Shown piece by piece: positions 51,973 through 61,031 of a DNA stretch of 64,000 nt. This DNA comes from Oscillatoriales cyanobacterium (GTDB lineage: Bacteria; Cyanobacteriota; Cyanobacteriia; Cyanobacteriales; Laspinemataceae): positions 1 through 64,000 of the forward strand of contig JAABRM010000018.1 in assembly GCA_011390955.1 (NCBI GenBank), given 5' to 3'. The position numbers and the translations under genes are program-made. The notes beneath the pieces were generated by a model. That model did no database searches and was not told the origin of the DNA. It was given only the letters and a program-made list of their open reading frames with translations. The stretch's first letter is position 1. Every line of letters starts with the position of its first letter.

Positions 51973-53817
51973 TCACCATTGTGGTTGGTTGCGAATGAAG
52001 GCTTCGGCAGATTCTGTATCTAAAGGTTTGGCGAAAAAATATCCCTGACCAAACGAAATCCCTAAATTTCTCAGTTGATTAAAGTGCATCAGGGTTTCCA
52101 CTCCTTCCGCAACTACATCCATTTTTAATTGGTGGGCCAGGGTGACGATCGCCTCAACAATTTCTAAACTTTCGCGATCGTCACTAATATTACCAATAAA
52201 AGAACGATCGATTTTTAAAGTGTCCAAATGGAATCGATGGAGATAACTCAAAGAAGAATATCCGGTGCCAAAATCATCTAGGGATAACTTAATTTTGCGG
52301 GCTCTGAGTTGTTTCAGTAGCCGATTTGCTGATTCGGCACTATCCATAATCGCAGTTTCCGTAATTTCCAGCTTTAAATATTCACTATTTAATTTAGTTT
52401 CCGCGAGAATTTGATCGATCTCCTCGATCAAATTCGGCTGACGAAATTGTTTCACGGAAAGATTCACACTAATATGTAACTTGAATTCGGGAAATTTTTC
52501 TACCCAAGACTGCATAGTTTGGCAAGCTTCACGCAATACCCAAATACCAATAGGAACAATTAACCCAGTTTCTTCGGCCATAGGGATAAATTCACCTGGA
52601 GAAATAAAGCCCTGTTGGGGATGCTGCCACCGAACTAATGCCTCAAATCCAGCCATTTTGCCGGTACACAGAGAAATAATTGGCTGGTAATTTAAATAGA
52701 ATTCTTGGTTTTGAACTGCCAAACGCAAATCAGTTTCTAATTGTAAACGTTTTAACACGCTATCCCGCATACTGGATTCAAATACTTGATAGTGAGCATG
52801 ACCCAGCTTTTTGGCTTGATACATGGCGATATCTGCGTCTCTTAATATATGCTCTGGCTTTTCATAAGTGGCATTTCCTATAGCAATGCCAATGCTGACA
52901 TTAATAAATACATCATAAGCTTCAATTTTTAAGGGTATTTGCAACTCTTGATTAATTGTTTTTGCCCGGTTAATGGCATCAGATATATCCTGAATATTTC
53001 TGATGATAATGGTAAACTCATCGCTACCCAAACGGGCCAGCGTATCCTCTGCACTTAGACATGATTGTAAGCGGTTGGCAATGGCGATAATTACTTTGTC
53101 TCCTACCAAATGACCCAGAGAATCGTTAACTATTTTAAAGCGATCGCAGTCTAAAAATAATACAGCAAATAAGTAATCTGGCTCTTTTTTGGCGCGGTGT
53201 AAGCAGGTTTGCAATTCCTCGATTAACAACGAACGATTAGGTAATCCAGTTAGAGAATCATGCCATGCTATATGTAGTAATCGCTGCTCCGCTTTTTCCC
53301 GTTCCACAATTTCTTGTTTCAGTTTTTCATTGGCTTTTTCTAGTTCAACAGTTCGGTCACTGACCCGATTTTTTAATTCAGAATTAAGTTGACGAATTTC
53401 TGCTTTTGCCGCTTGAAATTTCAGTTGATTTTCAATCCTAATTAAAACCTCCTCTAACTGAAATGGTTTGGTAATGTAATCGGCGCCGCCAATGCTAAAC
53501 GCTTTTACCTTGTCAATTACTGAATTCATCGCCGTCAAGAAAATGACGGGAATATCATAAGTTTCTGGGTCGTTTTTCAGAATCTGACAAACCTGATATC
53601 CATCCATCTCTGGCATTTGAATATCTAATAAGATTAAGTCAGGATGGGTTGCTTTGACGGCAATTAACGCGGTATTTCCATTAATGGCATTTCTAATTTT
53701 ATAGCCTTTTTGAGATAAAAATTTAGACAATAACCGCAAGTTATCTGGGTTGTCATCAACGACTAAAATGTTTGCTTGATTTTTTAGAAAATTTTTTTGA
53801 GGTTTTTTGGGACTCAT
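51973..53817 (-). CDS. Response regulator with receiver, GGDEF and EAL domains
   Basis: A 614-residue cytoplasmic protein. The receiver (about residues 16-130) has the phospho-acceptor Asp in LILLDIQMPEMDG and a conserved Lys (ITKPFQ). A coiled coil leads to GGDEF (about 185-345), whose motif reads GSDEF, so its cyclase activity is doubtful and it may be regulatory. The EAL domain (about 360-605) has EALVRW, NLSVKQF, ETAIMD, DDFGTGYSSL and KIDRSFI intact, implying c-di-GMP hydrolysis. No cognate histidine kinase is adjacent. Opposes the CHASE2-GGDEF cyclase at 33866-35602. Confidence 0.95.
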   Translation of the reverse strand: MSPKKPQKNFLKNQANILVVDDNPDNLRLLSKFLSQKGYKIRNAINGNTALIAVKATHPDLILLDIQMPEMDGYQVCQILKNDPETYDIPVIFLTAMNSVIDKVKAFSIGGADYITKPFQLEEVLIRIENQLKFQAAKAEIRQLNSELKNRVSDRTVELEKANEKLKQEIVEREKAEQRLLHIAWHDSLTGLPNRSLLIEELQTCLHRAKKEPDYLFAVLFLDCDRFKIVNDSLGHLVGDKVIIAIANRLQSCLSAEDTLARLGSDEFTIIIRNIQDISDAINRAKTINQELQIPLKIEAYDVFINVSIGIAIGNATYEKPEHILRDADIAMYQAKKLGHAHYQVFESSMRDSVLKRLQLETDLRLAVQNQEFYLNYQPIISLCTGKMAGFEALVRWQHPQQGFISPGEFIPMAEETGLIVPIGIWVLREACQTMQSWVEKFPEFKLHISVNLSVKQFRQPNLIEEIDQILAETKLNSEYLKLEITETAIMDSAESANRLLKQLRARKIKLSLDDFGTGYSSLSYLHRFHLDTLKIDRSFIGNISDDRESLEIVEAIVTLAHQLKMDVVAEGVETLMHFNQLRNLGISFGQGYFFAKPLDTESAEAFIRNQPQW

Positions 53818-54650
53818 TTGGATGTCTTTGACCTTGTTTTACCTGGTTTGACCTTAGTTAATATGAAAATTATCCGATCCGGGAAATTATTGACCTAATC
53901 GGCGATCGCCCGAGTTAATTGCTATTCGGGCATAATTCGGGCATGGTTCGGCAATTATTTCAGAGTTATTTAGACATTTAATTGATTAAATTCATCACTT
54001 TTTATTCATTGTTTGAGCAAATTTGTGTAATTGTTCAATCCAAGAGAAATTCGCTGTAATTGAGGTAAGTCTCATGTTGGCAAAAATCCGGATTCCAGTT
54101 GGGGAATCTTTCATCAGCACATCTTTCACAAGCACCTCTTTCCTCTCTCCCGCGAAGCTATTCTCTGTAAAAATCAGATACTCCCGACGGGTTCTCCCTC
54201 TTGGTTGGATTTGACGGTTACTGGCAATAATGATTTATTTTTTCCATATAATACCATTTTTCAAAATTTCTGAGAGCGCTAGATCGGTTATATCTTATAT
54301 TTGTAATCACACTTGCTATTGATGGCGGGGTGTGAGAGGGAACTGGGGGGATAAAGAGGAGGGTGGCGTACCCCTTTAAAAAACCTCAGAGTAAGGCTGT
54401 AAGGGGGTTTCCTCGATTGGACATCGAAAAATGTCGCCGTTCAGCTATCAGCCGTCAGCGTTCGGCTTTCGGCTGATTTCACCGTCAACCATCCACCGAT
54501 GACCCCTAAGTCTTGATACTCAAACCCAACTTAAAAGCGGAGGGTAAGCTTATTTGAGGTGTCAACCAGAGTAACCGATAAAAGGTCGATCGATCGCCCA
54601 CCTCGGTTTAATTGATTCGGTTCAAGTTATATGTGAGATTACTGGTATTA
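53818..54650. other. Long non-coding tract between response regulator and flippase-like gene
   Basis: About 830 bp. One palindrome, AGCTATCAGCCGTCAGCG... with GCTTTCGGCTGA near 54435-54475, plus HIP1 sites. A 63-codon frame at 54023-54214 shows no family features. No RNA gene recognised. May hold the upstream regulatory region for the divergent genes. Confidence 0.5.
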
Positions 54651-55637
54651 ATGAAACGGTTGATTTCTCTAATAGTGAGTCTGCTAATTTTAGCCATAAT
54701 TTACACTAAAATTGATGGCCTCGGACTTTTGGCGGTGTTCCAAACAAGTCACCGTCTTTGGATGGCGATCGCCTTGGCAATGGTCGTCCCTTTAACCATG
54801 CTGACCAGTTGGCGACTGCAACAATTAACCCCGGTGAGTGCGGGGCTAGGATTTATGCAAGCTAATCAACTAATTTTAGCCGCCAGTGTGCTAAATATGG
54901 TATTACCCTCAAAAATGGGGGATTTAGCTAAAGCTTATTTTATGCGCGATCGCGGCCATCTCAGCGGTTCTTTAGCCTTGTCTTTAGTGGTGTTTGAAAA
55001 AGCTTGTGATATGTTATCTCTGCTGCTTTGGTGTGCCTTTGGGCTGATAGTTTATCCCCAAAAAGATGGACTATTTTGGCTGATGACCGCTGGAGTCACC
55101 GGAGGCTTAATCGTGGGCATATTCCTCCTGAGTTCCCGTCAGTTTGCCCAGCTATTTTTTGCCGCGATCGCCCGAATTGCGCCGAAAAAAATTCAAATTA
55201 AGCTGGATAAAATGCGGTTTTCTTGGGGAGAAATGCACGATTATTTTTGGCGCGATCGCCAGCAATTAATTAAAATCACTAGCACTTCTATTTTAATTTG
55301 GTTTGGCCATTTGCTGCAAATTTGGTTCTTTATTTTAGCCTTAAATGCTGCGGTTCCTTTATTGGCAAATCTCGCCCTATCTCCTCTAGCAATTTTGGCT
55401 GGTTTAATGCCCTTAACTTTTGCCGGAGTTGGCACTCGTGATGCGGCTTTAATTCTGTTTTATCAACCCTATTTTGACTCAGCCACCGGCGCCGCATTAG
55501 GGTTACTTTGTACCTCCCGTTATCTGATACCCGCGATCGCTGGTTTACCCTTTTTAGGGCAATATCTTGCTACGATGAAAATTAGCGGTAAAATTAGCGG
55601 TAAAATTAACAGCAACAATAGCAGCAAAAATTTATAA
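54651..55637 (+). CDS. Flippase-like integral membrane protein (UPF0104/lysylphosphatidylglycerol-synthase TM family)
   Basis: About 328 residues from ATG 54651 (MKRLISLIVSLLILAIIYTK). A longer TTG-led frame from 54612 adds 13 residues of a less likely leader. Eight or so membrane segments and the family pattern: NQLILAASVLNMVLPSKMGD, ALSLVVFEKACDMLSLLLWC, PLTFAGVGTRDAALI. These proteins are thought to move lipid-linked substrates across the membrane. It precedes two GT-C-like membrane proteins (4 bp away), fitting a lipid-linked glycan pathway. Confidence 0.85.
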   Translation: MKRLISLIVSLLILAIIYTKIDGLGLLAVFQTSHRLWMAIALAMVVPLTMLTSWRLQQLTPVSAGLGFMQANQLILAASVLNMVLPSKMGDLAKAYFMRDRGHLSGSLALSLVVFEKACDMLSLLLWCAFGLIVYPQKDGLFWLMTAGVTGGLIVGIFLLSSRQFAQLFFAAIARIAPKKIQIKLDKMRFSWGEMHDYFWRDRQQLIKITSTSILIWFGHLLQIWFFILALNAAVPLLANLALSPLAILAGLMPLTFAGVGTRDAALILFYQPYFDSATGAALGLLCTSRYLIPAIAGLPFLGQYLATMKISGKISGKINSNNSSKNL

Positions 55638-55640
55638 TCT

Positions 55641-57398
55641 ATGAACTATTCCCTAAATTATTGCCAACAATGGCTGACTACTCCCAGTCGAAAAAAATCT
55701 CAGACGATCTTTTGGTTTAGCCTCAGCATTACCTTTGCAGTTATTTATGGCTGGATGGTGTTGCAAAAAGCCTTTAAGAGCGAATATGTGATTCAAGATG
55801 ATGCCAGACAGCATATATTTTGGATGCAGCGGTTTGTTGACCCAGAATTATTCCCTGGGGATTTAATTGCGGACTATTTTCAATCAGTCGTCCCCCTGGG
55901 TTATACCACTTTTTATCAAATTATTGCCCGCTTAGGAATTGAACCATTACTGTTAAGTAAACTGTTGCCTCCGGTTCTGGGAATTCTCACCACTATCTAT
56001 TGTTTTGGGGTGACAATAGAACTATTACCCGTTCCCTTTGCCGGGTTTATGGCTAGTTTGATTCTTAATCAAAGTATTTGGATGAAATTTGATGTGGTTT
56101 CCGCCACTCCTCGCGCTTTTATCTATCCGTTATTCGTGGTTTTTATCTATTATTTATTGAAAAGACAGTTAATCGGCACTTGTGTGGCGATCGCCCTGCT
56201 GGGATTATTTTATCCTCAATTAATCTTAATCTGTTGTCCGGTGTTACTGTTGCGGCTGGTAAACTGGGAAAATATGGGAGATTTTTTCAGAGGTTTATGG
56301 AGCAAAAAAAGCCCGCAACTGCCATTACTTAAAACTGGAGAATCTGCTGAATATTTAATCAGTATTATGCCGTTTTTGGTAGGCGTTTTAGTATTAGTAA
56401 TTTATGCTCTGCAACCCAATGATTATGGCGGGGCAATGACCGCGAGTCAAGCGAGGCTGATGCCGGAATTTTGGCCCGGAGGACGCACCCCATTTTTTAA
56501 TGATAATCCCATAGAATATTGGCTGATTGGCGAACTAAGTGGGTTTTTCCCTCCGGTATTACCTCCCTTCATTTGGCTGGGGCTATTTTTTCCCTTAATT
56601 TGGCACAATGCTCAGAAATTTACCCTGGTGACAAAAATTAATCCCCAAATTAGATTATTGGGTGATATAATGATAGTATCGGTGGCTATGTTTGTCGCGG
56701 CTCATGCGGTATTGTTACGGCTGTATTTGCCCGGTCGCTATATGGAACATAGCTGTCGAGTTGTTTTGGCAATTGCCACAGGTATCTTGATTACTGTGAT
56801 ATTAGATGCCGCGTTGCAGTCCTTTAAACCAGGGCAAAAGCCTCAAAAAAGTTGGGCGATCGCCAGTAGTTTGTTAATCGCTTTAACGATTTTTTATCCC
56901 GTCTATGAATCCAGTTTTCCGCGCACAAATTATCGTCCGGGCAACCTCGCCCCGTTATATGAATTCTTGCAACAGCAACCCAAAGATAGCTTAATTGCTT
57001 CTCTATCTTCTGAGGCGAATAACCTGCCCACTTTTGCGCTGCGATCGGTATTAGTCGCCCCCGAATATGCGATTCCTTATCATACTGGCTATTATGCAGA
57101 ATTTAGTCAACGCACTAAAGATTTAATTCGCGCTCAATATACCCCTAATTTAGCAGAAATGCAGCAATTTATCGCCAAGTATGGCATTGATTTTTGGCTA
57201 TTAGAACAGTCAGCCTTTACCCCAGATTATTTAGCCAAAAATGAATGGATTCAACAGTATCAACCGGAGGCAACAGAGGCGATCGCGCAACTGGACTTAG
57301 AGACCCCCGCAGCAGTGGCTAACTTTATCGAAACTTGCGCTGCATTTAAAACCGGGGATTTTGTTTTATTAAGCACAAAATGTATGATATATTTTTAG
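55641..57398 (+). CDS. Polytopic membrane protein, GT-C glycosyltransferase-like, copy 1
   Basis: A 585-residue protein with about ten to twelve membrane segments. Near the first helix, residues about 40-60 read KAFKSEYVIQDDARQHIFWM, with an Asp-Asp pair in the loop between the first helices, as in GT-C enzymes that use polyprenyl-phosphate sugars. A soluble C-terminal part (about 440-585) follows. The start is ATG at 55641, 4 bp after the flippase-like gene. A paralogue lies downstream (57765-59480). Donor and acceptor unknown; the GT-C call is by layout. Confidence 0.75.
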   Translation: MNYSLNYCQQWLTTPSRKKSQTIFWFSLSITFAVIYGWMVLQKAFKSEYVIQDDARQHIFWMQRFVDPELFPGDLIADYFQSVVPLGYTTFYQIIARLGIEPLLLSKLLPPVLGILTTIYCFGVTIELLPVPFAGFMASLILNQSIWMKFDVVSATPRAFIYPLFVVFIYYLLKRQLIGTCVAIALLGLFYPQLILICCPVLLLRLVNWENMGDFFRGLWSKKSPQLPLLKTGESAEYLISIMPFLVGVLVLVIYALQPNDYGGAMTASQARLMPEFWPGGRTPFFNDNPIEYWLIGELSGFFPPVLPPFIWLGLFFPLIWHNAQKFTLVTKINPQIRLLGDIMIVSVAMFVAAHAVLLRLYLPGRYMEHSCRVVLAIATGILITVILDAALQSFKPGQKPQKSWAIASSLLIALTIFYPVYESSFPRTNYRPGNLAPLYEFLQQQPKDSLIASLSSEANNLPTFALRSVLVAPEYAIPYHTGYYAEFSQRTKDLIRAQYTPNLAEMQQFIAKYGIDFWLLEQSAFTPDYLAKNEWIQQYQPEATEAIAQLDLETPAAVANFIETCAAFKTGDFVLLSTKCMIYF

Positions 57399-57764
57399 TG
57401 ATTTATCGGTTAAACGTTCACCGTTGTTTGTTGTTTGTTGTTTGTTGCCCCCCCTTTGAAGGGGGGGTCGTTGTTTGTTGTTTGTTGTTTGTTGTTTGTT
57501 GTTTGTTGTTTGTTGTTTGTTATTTTACCCTGATAACCAGTAAAAAACAACAAGGAACAGGGTGTAGGGTGTAGGGTGTAGGGGAAAACAATTAACAATT
57601 GATAATTGACAATTGACAATTAAATAAAATTATCAATTATCAATTATCAATTATCAATTACACCCCAAACAACAAACAACAAACAACAAACAACAAACAA
57701 CAACCAACCATCAACCATCAACAACCAACAACCAACCATCAACAACCAACAACCAACAAATAAA
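57399..57764. repeat. Inverted heptanucleotide repeats between the membrane protein paralogues
   Basis: TTGTTTG/GTTGTTT units run at about 57424-57520, and the complementary AACAAAC/ACAACAA units at about 57667-57705, followed by AACCAAC/ATCAACA units to 57760. TAATTG-type units (AATTATC) fill about 57590-57660. The two arms could form a long imperfect hairpin. Confidence 0.85.
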
Positions 57765-59480
57765 GTGCATCAATTTCTTACTGCCCCAATTCATCAATCT
57801 GCCAAATCCCGGACGATATTTTGGTTTAGTTTAGCCCTAACTTTTGCCACCATTTATGGTGGAATGGTATTACAACAAGCCTTTACGGGTGAATACGTCA
57901 TCCAAGATGATGCTAGACAGCATATTTTTTGGATGCAAAGATTTATCGACCCCGGATTGTTTCCTAATGATTTAATTGCCGATTATTTCCAAACCGTCGC
58001 CCCCTGGGGATATACCAATTTATACCGATTAATGACATGGGTCGGTATTACCCCAATTCTGCTACATAAACTGTCACCAATTATTCTGGGTTTAATTACC
58101 ACCGCTTACTGTTTTGGCATCACTATTGAGTTATTGCCCGTCCCCATTGCCGGATTTTTGAGTTCATTATTGTTAAATCATTATATTTGGATGCGGGATG
58201 ATGTCGTTTCGGGGACGGCAGTAGCTTTTGTCTATCCTTTTTTTACCGCATTTCTCTATTATTTGTTGCGGCGAAATTTATTCGGCAGTTGTCTGGCGAT
58301 CGCCCTCCAAGGGATTTTTTATCCCCAAGCAGTGTTAATCTCATCGGTAATTTTAATTCTGCAATTATTCCACTGGAAAAAATGGCAGGTTTACTTATCT
58401 CACCAGCGCAAAGATTATCTTTTTTCGGGTATTTGTCTGATAGTTGCGTCAATCGTTATGTTAATTTATGCCCTAAAATCCAATGGGTATGGGCCGGTGA
58501 TTAATGCGGATGCGGCTAAACAAATGCCAGAGTTTTTAACCAAGGGCAAAAGCGAGTTTTTTAGCCAAGACTTTGGCCATTTTTGGTTTAGCGGGCAACG
58601 CAGTGGTATCCTGCCTCGTCTCGGCACAACTTTGCCTTTAATTGCCAGTTTGTTCTTACCCTTTATTTTACTACTTAACAGTAAAATTGTCCCCTTAAAA
58701 GCGGTGACGAAAAATTTGGGCTACTTGCTGCAAATTACCGTTGCTTCTTTGGCAATGTTTTGCATCGCCCATTTGCTTCTGTTTCGCTTACATTTACCCA
58801 GTCGCTACACCGAACATAGTCTCCGCATTGTTACAGCGATCGCGGCAGGAATTGCGATCGCCCTAATCATTGATGCCCTACTAACTTGGGGCAAAAAGCC
58901 AGGAAACATTGCCTCAATTCAGCAATTTTTATCCCTAATATTAGCCGGAGGTTTAATTGCCCTAGTCGTCCTAGAACCCACTTGGTTAAAACGATTTCCC
59001 CGAACTGACTATGTTTTCGGTTCCGTTCCCCAAGTTTATGAATTTTTTGCCCAGCAACCTAAAGATATTATCATCGCTTCTGTCGCTGAAGAAGTGAATA
59101 ATATCCCGGCATTTAGCCAACGGTCTATTTTAATTGGCAGCGAAGGTTATGCCGTTCCCTATCATACGGGATATTATCGGCAAATTCGCGATCGCACTCT
59201 TGATTTAATCACCGCTTACTATAGTCAAAACCTGAATCAACTGGAGGAATTTATCCAAGAATATAGTATAGACTTTTTCCTCGTAGAAACCGGCAGCTTT
59301 ACCCCGGACTATATTCGCCAAAGTAACTGGATGATGCAATACCAACCAGCCGCAAATCAGGCGATCGCCCAATTAGAAACCGGCAAGAGTCCCTTATTAG
59401 CCCAAATCGGCGATCGTTGTACAAGGTTACAAGTAGAAAACTTAAAAATAATTGATGCTAATTGTGCGATATACAACTAG
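57765..59480 (+). CDS. Polytopic membrane protein, GT-C glycosyltransferase-like, copy 2
   Basis: A 571-residue paralogue of 55641-57398. It keeps QAFTGEYVIQDDARQHIFWM near the N-terminus, the LPSRYTEHSLRIV motif in the middle and the same C-terminal fold with PYHTGYY. The start codon is GTG at 57765; an ATG start is not available nearby. The divergence between the copies, mainly in the membrane loops, would allow different substrates. Separated from copy 1 by a repeat-filled 366-bp spacer. Confidence 0.75.
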   Translation: MHQFLTAPIHQSAKSRTIFWFSLALTFATIYGGMVLQQAFTGEYVIQDDARQHIFWMQRFIDPGLFPNDLIADYFQTVAPWGYTNLYRLMTWVGITPILLHKLSPIILGLITTAYCFGITIELLPVPIAGFLSSLLLNHYIWMRDDVVSGTAVAFVYPFFTAFLYYLLRRNLFGSCLAIALQGIFYPQAVLISSVILILQLFHWKKWQVYLSHQRKDYLFSGICLIVASIVMLIYALKSNGYGPVINADAAKQMPEFLTKGKSEFFSQDFGHFWFSGQRSGILPRLGTTLPLIASLFLPFILLLNSKIVPLKAVTKNLGYLLQITVASLAMFCIAHLLLFRLHLPSRYTEHSLRIVTAIAAGIAIALIIDALLTWGKKPGNIASIQQFLSLILAGGLIALVVLEPTWLKRFPRTDYVFGSVPQVYEFFAQQPKDIIIASVAEEVNNIPAFSQRSILIGSEGYAVPYHTGYYRQIRDRTLDLITAYYSQNLNQLEEFIQEYSIDFFLVETGSFTPDYIRQSNWMMQYQPAANQAIAQLETGKSPLLAQIGDRCTRLQVENLKIIDANCAIYN

Positions 59481-59877
59481 AAAAAATATCTTTTGCTAGA
59501 AGGATTCGATCGAAGCATCCCGGTTGATAGAAAAGACTTTTTCTAAGTCTCTTCTATTACCATTTACAAAAATTCATCCAACCGCCCCTAACATTCTTCG
59601 GGTGGGCAAAAAATTTTCCCCACTCTACTATATATAATGGTGGGGTTTTGCCCACCCTACAATATGAATACTCTTGCCTCATTTCCCAGTAGCTATTGCC
59701 GTTCTCCAGAACAACCTTTTCCTTCTTAAAGATTATTTTCTGCCCCGGTGCCCCTAGTAAAGTAAATTAACTCAATAAAAACAGTCCCTCTTGACATATT
59801 ATAAAATCGATCGTACAATTAAATGCCCCCTCGTTGGGCAAATTCATTAAATGAGAACAAGCCTCAAGGTCAAAAGT
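59481..59877. repeat. Spacer with GGGTGGGC hairpin
   Basis: GGGTGGGCAAAA at 59600 faces TTTTGCCCACCC ending near 59656, with an inner CCCCAC/GTGGGG pair. Relatives occur near 43538-43604 and 47898-47922. No gene seen; probable terminator or repeat. Confidence 0.75.
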
Positions 59878-60333
59878 ATGAAAACTTTAGTAAAAATTGG
59901 TCTAAATTTTTCCTGCCTGTCTAGTTATGAATCGATGCAGATTGAATTCTTAGGATTTGTTGACTCTTCCATCTTTGAAAAAGTCACAATTCCCTATCAA
60001 GCGGCGATCGAATTTGCCGTTCCCTTCTCCCAAGGCATTAGTTCTAAGACCCTGATGTCCTTAGTCAAACAAGAAGAAAATGGAGAGGCAACGATTGCTT
60101 CGGGCGTAACCATGCGTAAATTAATCATTTGCTATGAAAACGCCGAATGCTTTAGTTTGGCATCGGAATCAGAGAAAGGATTATTCTTTTCTAAATTTGA
60201 ATTTGAAGACTTTAACGGAAATCAAGATTTGAATATAGAAGTGAGTCCTTATCCTAAAGATACCACCATTGAATTTGCCAAAATCCCGCCCGAACTAAAT
60301 ACTTTATTTAAGACCAAAACGGTCAACGCATAA
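59878..60333 (+). CDS. Hypothetical protein
   Basis: 151 residues from ATG 59878 (MKTLVKIGLNFS), chosen because AAGG lies about 9 nt upstream; an upstream ATG at 59851 is possible. The sequence alternates short strands (SYESMQIEFLGFVDSSIFEK, EIEFAVPFS, RKLIICYENAECFSL) and is acidic toward the C-terminus. I recognise no family. No signal peptide or membrane segment. It is alone between two spacers, followed by a hairpin at 60378-60403. Confidence 0.75.
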   Translation: MKTLVKIGLNFSCLSSYESMQIEFLGFVDSSIFEKVTIPYQAAIEFAVPFSQGISSKTLMSLVKQEENGEATIASGVTMRKLIICYENAECFSLASESEKGLFFSKFEFEDFNGNQDLNIEVSPYPKDTTIEFAKIPPELNTLFKTKTVNA

Positions 60334-60377
60334 CCATCTCTCAACCCAGGCTGGATCGACCGGGTGTCTTCCCAGGG

Positions 60378-60403
60378 TAGGGGTCAGCGACCGTTGACCC
60401 CTA
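60378..60403. terminator. Hairpin after the hypothetical gene
   Basis: AGGGGTCA at 60379-60386 pairs with TTGACCCCT at 60394-60402. No clear poly-T, so attenuator or dispersed repeat are alternatives. Confidence 0.5.
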
Positions 60404-60703
60404 GGTGCGCGTTTCCCAGGATAGGGGGGGGATTTGCTTTGTTTTATGCAAAAATAAAATTGCTATAATTAACGCGATCGCCATTTGCAAGGACACGGCA
60501 AACCCATATCCTTGCTGCCAGCTATATCTAGGAGTTTGGTGGGCGATGCCCAGCCTACATTTACCCTGACTAATTTATTTATGACTTCCCACTCGTTGAG
60601 AAGATTATTTGAATGAAAACATGGTTAAATCGTAGATAGGGAAATACTCCACTTCTATCGTCCCGTCTCGCAGAAAATTAATTGAATGGAAACTAAGTAA
60701 GAT
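60404..60703 (+). promoter_or_regulatory. Region upstream of the cold-shock gene
   Basis: About 300 bp without a gene. It includes two similar segments TTGAATGAAAAC (about 60608) and TTGAATGGAAAC (about 60683) separated by about 74 bp. A long structured 5' leader is common in csp/rbp mRNAs, but the leader start cannot be fixed from the sequence. Confidence 0.35.
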
Positions 60704-60916
60704 ATGTCCAACACGATCGCGGGCACCGTTAAGTTCTTCAACGAAACCAAGGGTTTTGGCTTCATCCAACAAGACAATGGCGGCCCAGATGTATTCGTAC
60801 ACTTTAGCGCTATCAAAAACAGCGGATTCCGTACTCTGGCTGAAGGTCAGCGCGTACAGTTCTCCATAACCCAAGGCAACAAAGGTCCGCAGGCTGAAAA
60901 CGTGACCGTTCTGTAA
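60704..60916 (+). CDS. Cold-shock protein, CspA family
   Basis: A 70-residue cold-shock domain of standard length. RNP1 KGFGFIQ (about residues 16-22) and RNP2 VFVHFS (about 30-35) are intact, with the opening [11 protein letters not shown] and the ending [10 protein letters not shown]. It binds single-stranded RNA and DNA and acts as an RNA chaperone. Cyanobacteria more commonly use RRM-type Rbp proteins for cold response, so a classic Csp is a mild surprise. Followed by a strong terminator at 60938-60954. Confidence 0.96.
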   Translation: MSNTIAGTVKFFNETKGFGFIQQDNGGPDVFVHFSAIKNSGFRTLAEGQRVQFSITQGNKGPQAENVTVL

Positions 60917-60937
60917 TCGCTACAGAATTCAAGCACC

Positions 60938-60954
60938 TCCCCACTCGGTGGGGA
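60938..60954. terminator. Bidirectional hairpin after the cold-shock gene
   Basis: TCCCCAC pairs with GTGGGGA (60938-60954) with loop TCG, followed by AATTTG. A second inverted repeat, AGCCAGG/CCTGGCT, lies at about 60974-61002. Together they separate the Csp gene from the convergent WYL gene. Confidence 0.75.
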
Positions 60955-61031
60955 AATTTGCTAAATGAAAACCAGCCAGGGAGAAATATCCTCTTCCTGG
61001 CTAATTTATTGGCACCACAAAAATCAGACAA

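Noticed and set aside
54023-54214. A 63-codon frame in the 0.8-kb non-coding tract
   Set aside because: Low-complexity Ser/Thr/Phe-rich sequence with no ribosome site or relatives.
60605-60874. An 89-codon minus-strand frame opposite the cold-shock gene
   Set aside because: The cold-shock domain on the plus strand is unambiguous, so the frame is a shadow.
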